Program-made: the position numbers and the translations under genes
Notes under the pieces: model-generated
What the model was told of the DNA's origin: nothing
The model's database searches: none
What the model saw: only the letters and a program-made list of their open reading frames with translations
In this document: piece after piece, positions 30,965 through 32,290 of the stretch
Numbering within the stretch: position 1 is the first letter of the stretch
How the letters are laid out: the number at the start of each line of letters is the position of its first letter
Assembly (NCBI GenBank): GCA_964472505.1
Contig: CAYYQW010000044.1
Span: forward strand, 1 to 32,290
Direction: 5' to 3'
Length of the DNA: 32,290 bases
Origin: JAYEIA01 sp964472505
GTDB taxonomy: Bacteria > Bacteroidota > Bacteroidia > Bacteroidales > JAADGE01

Positions 30965-31573
30965 ATGCTGATAATAGGAATAGCCGGCGGTACCGGTTCC
31001 GGAAAAAGTACCGTTGTAAATAAGATTATATCCAAACTTCCCGAGAATGAAGTGGCGCTAATCTCGCAAGACTCCTACTACAAGGACAATTCTCATCTGC
31101 CGCTTGAAGAACGCCAAAAAATTAATTTCGATCATCCGTCTTCATTAGAATTTGATTTATTGGCTAAACACCTTAAAGAGCTAAAAGACGGGAAAAGTAT
31201 TGAAGAACCCACCTACTCCTACCTGACTTGCACCCGAAACAAAGAAACCAAAACCGTAGTGCCCCGAAAAGTGGTCATAGTGGAAGGTATTTTGATACTG
31301 ACCGATCCGGTTTTACGAAATATATTTGACATAAAGCTTTTTGTATATGCCGATGATGATGTACGCCTGAGCCGGGTAATACAAAGAGATATTGTGGAAC
31401 GCGGACGAACCGTAAAAACTGTACTTGAACGCTACGATGCCACCGTAAAGCCCATGCATGCACAATTTATAGAACCCTCAAAACGCTATGCCGACTTAAT
31501 CATTCCGCAAGGCGGACACAATAAAGTAGCCATAGATGTTTTGACCACTTTGGTAAAACGTTATTTAACATAA
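30965..31573 (+). CDS. udk: Uridine kinase
   Basis: A 202-residue enzyme that phosphorylates uridine and cytidine in pyrimidine salvage. The P-loop G-G-T-G-S-G-K-S-T is at residues 8-16, followed by S-Q-D-S-Y-Y-K-D (substrate-contacting Asp/Tyr), FDHPSSLEFDLL, EEPTYSYLTCTR and the I-V-E-G-I-L strand, and R-D-I-V-E-R-G-R in the lid. All family blocks and the normal length are present. The next gene begins four bases after the stop, so udk heads an operon with the exonuclease. Confidence 0.95.
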   Translation: MLIIGIAGGTGSGKSTVVNKIISKLPENEVALISQDSYYKDNSHLPLEERQKINFDHPSSLEFDLLAKHLKELKDGKSIEEPTYSYLTCTRNKETKTVVPRKVVIVEGILILTDPVLRNIFDIKLFVYADDDVRLSRVIQRDIVERGRTVKTVLERYDATVKPMHAQFIEPSKRYADLIIPQGGHNKVAIDVLTTLVKRYLT

Positions 31574-31577
31574 AACC

Positions 31578-32290
31578 ATGCTCGATTACATTAAACTCAA
31601 AGACATTCTGTTTCTGGATATAGAAACCGTAGCCCAACACGAAAAATTCAGTGATTTAAGTGAAAACATGCAAGCACTTTGGGTAAAAAAAGCCAAGCGA
31701 ATAAGTGCCAATGACAAAGCGCACAAACTCTACGAACGTGCCGGTATTTTTTCCGAATTCGGTAAAATTGTATGCATTTCAACCGGCTTTATCACTCAAA
31801 CCTCCGAAGGCATTATGCAGTTGCGTTTAAAATCGTTTTTCGGGCATGACGAAAAACAAATTCTGCATGAATTCAGGGAGCTGCTCAACGAATCCTACAA
31901 AAATAAATACCTCTGCGCACATAACGGCAAAGAGTTTGATTTCCCGTATATTGCCCGGCGTATGTTGATTAACGGCATTAAACTGCCCGAGCCCTTAAAC
32001 ATGGCCGGCAAAAAACCATGGGAAGTTCGTCATTTGGATACTTTGGAGCTTTGGAAATTTGGTGATTACAAACACTATACCTCATTAAATCTGCTGACCG
32101 AAATTTTCAATATCCCCACGCCCAAAGACGATATTGACGGCAGCATGGTAAAAAGCGTCTATTACGATGAAAAAGACTTAGACCGTATTGCCCTTTACTG
32201 CGAAAAAGATACGACCGCCGTAGCACAGCTTTATCTGCGCTACCAAAATCGCCAAATTATTGAGCCCGAAAATATTATATCGGTTAGCCG
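31578..32290 (+). CDS. Predicted 3'-5' exonuclease (PolB-exonuclease-like, DEDDy type; partial at window end)
   Basis: ATG 31578, 237 codons to the window edge with no stop, so only the last few residues may be missing. The DEDD exonuclease motifs are F-L-D-I-E-T-V (Asp14, Glu16), L-C-A-H-N-G-K-E-F-D-F-P-Y-I (second Asp) and Y-C-E-K-D-T-T-A-V-A-Q-L-Y (last Asp). HLDTLELWKFGDYKHYTSLNLL lies between them. This fits the PF10108 family of stand-alone PolB-like 3'-5' exonucleases. Its role in DNA or RNA trimming is not established. It begins 4 bp after udk, probably co-transcribed. Confidence 0.9.
   Translation, partial: MLDYIKLKDILFLDIETVAQHEKFSDLSENMQALWVKKAKRISANDKAHKLYERAGIFSEFGKIVCISTGFITQTSEGIMQLRLKSFFGHDEKQILHEFRELLNESYKNKYLCAHNGKEFDFPYIARRMLINGIKLPEPLNMAGKKPWEVRHLDTLELWKFGDYKHYTSLNLLTEIFNIPTPKDDIDGSMVKSVYYDEKDLDRIALYCEKDTTAVAQLYLRYQNRQIIEPENIISVS

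Overview
The window looks like a chromosomal segment of an AT-rich member of the Bacteroidota; order and genus cannot be fixed from the sequence alone. Supporting signs are a single fused SecDF, exact matches to the Bacteroidota -7 promoter element (TAnnTTTG) upstream of eight genes, few clear Shine-Dalgarno sequences, a DUF4143-type ATPase, an LDH-like malate dehydrogenase and an archaemetzincin. There are no rRNA, tRNA, CRISPR or transposase genes.

Region 1 (1-5979, minus strand) is an arsenic/organoarsenical resistance cluster. Its order is arsR, arsC (thioredoxin-coupled type), a small CPxC thioredoxin-like protein (ArsE-like), an ArsF-like protein, a DUF4143 ATPase that interrupts the cluster, an ArsG-like CcdA-type permease, an ArsP-type permease and two more small thioredoxin-like genes, the last cut by the window edge. 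The same palindromic operator lies just upstream of arsR and of the ArsP-type permease, so ArsR probably controls both units.

Region 2 (5980-7805) is a repeat-rich accessory stretch. It carries a YafQ/RelE-type toxin-antitoxin pair and a small outer-membrane protein gene bracketed by two 95-bp direct repeats exactly 850 bp apart. Related short repeats occur in the ars cluster.

Region 3 (7806-11323, minus) holds a penicillin-acylase-family hydrolase and a membrane-anchored endonuclease/exonuclease/phosphatase-family protein.

Region 4 (11475-17194) is the most interesting part. An Omp85-type barrel protein is followed by a protein with a periplasmic YfiR-like domain, a long coiled coil, one membrane segment, a PAS domain and a SpoIIE/PP2C phosphatase domain. 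Convergent to it are siaC and a siaB whose kinase-like domain is duplicated in tandem. Together they look like a SiaA/SiaB/SiaC partner-switch module without the diguanylate cyclase SiaD, apparently wired to an envelope sensor. Four 88-bp tandem repeats and a terminator hairpin separate the two halves.

Region 5 (17443-22469) is housekeeping: malate dehydrogenase, SecDF and TatA, with clear terminators after mdh and secDF. Region 6 (22508-29452) is signalling: a two-receiver protein with a PEP/pyruvate-binding domain, a histidine kinase with c-type heme motifs in its sensor, its sigma-54-dependent response regulator, and an archaemetzincin. Region 7 (29505-32290) has a VirK-like protein and an L,D-transpeptidase-family protein in one operon, divergent from uridine kinase and a 3'-5' exonuclease that runs off the window. 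Three strong palindromes sit between the divergent units.
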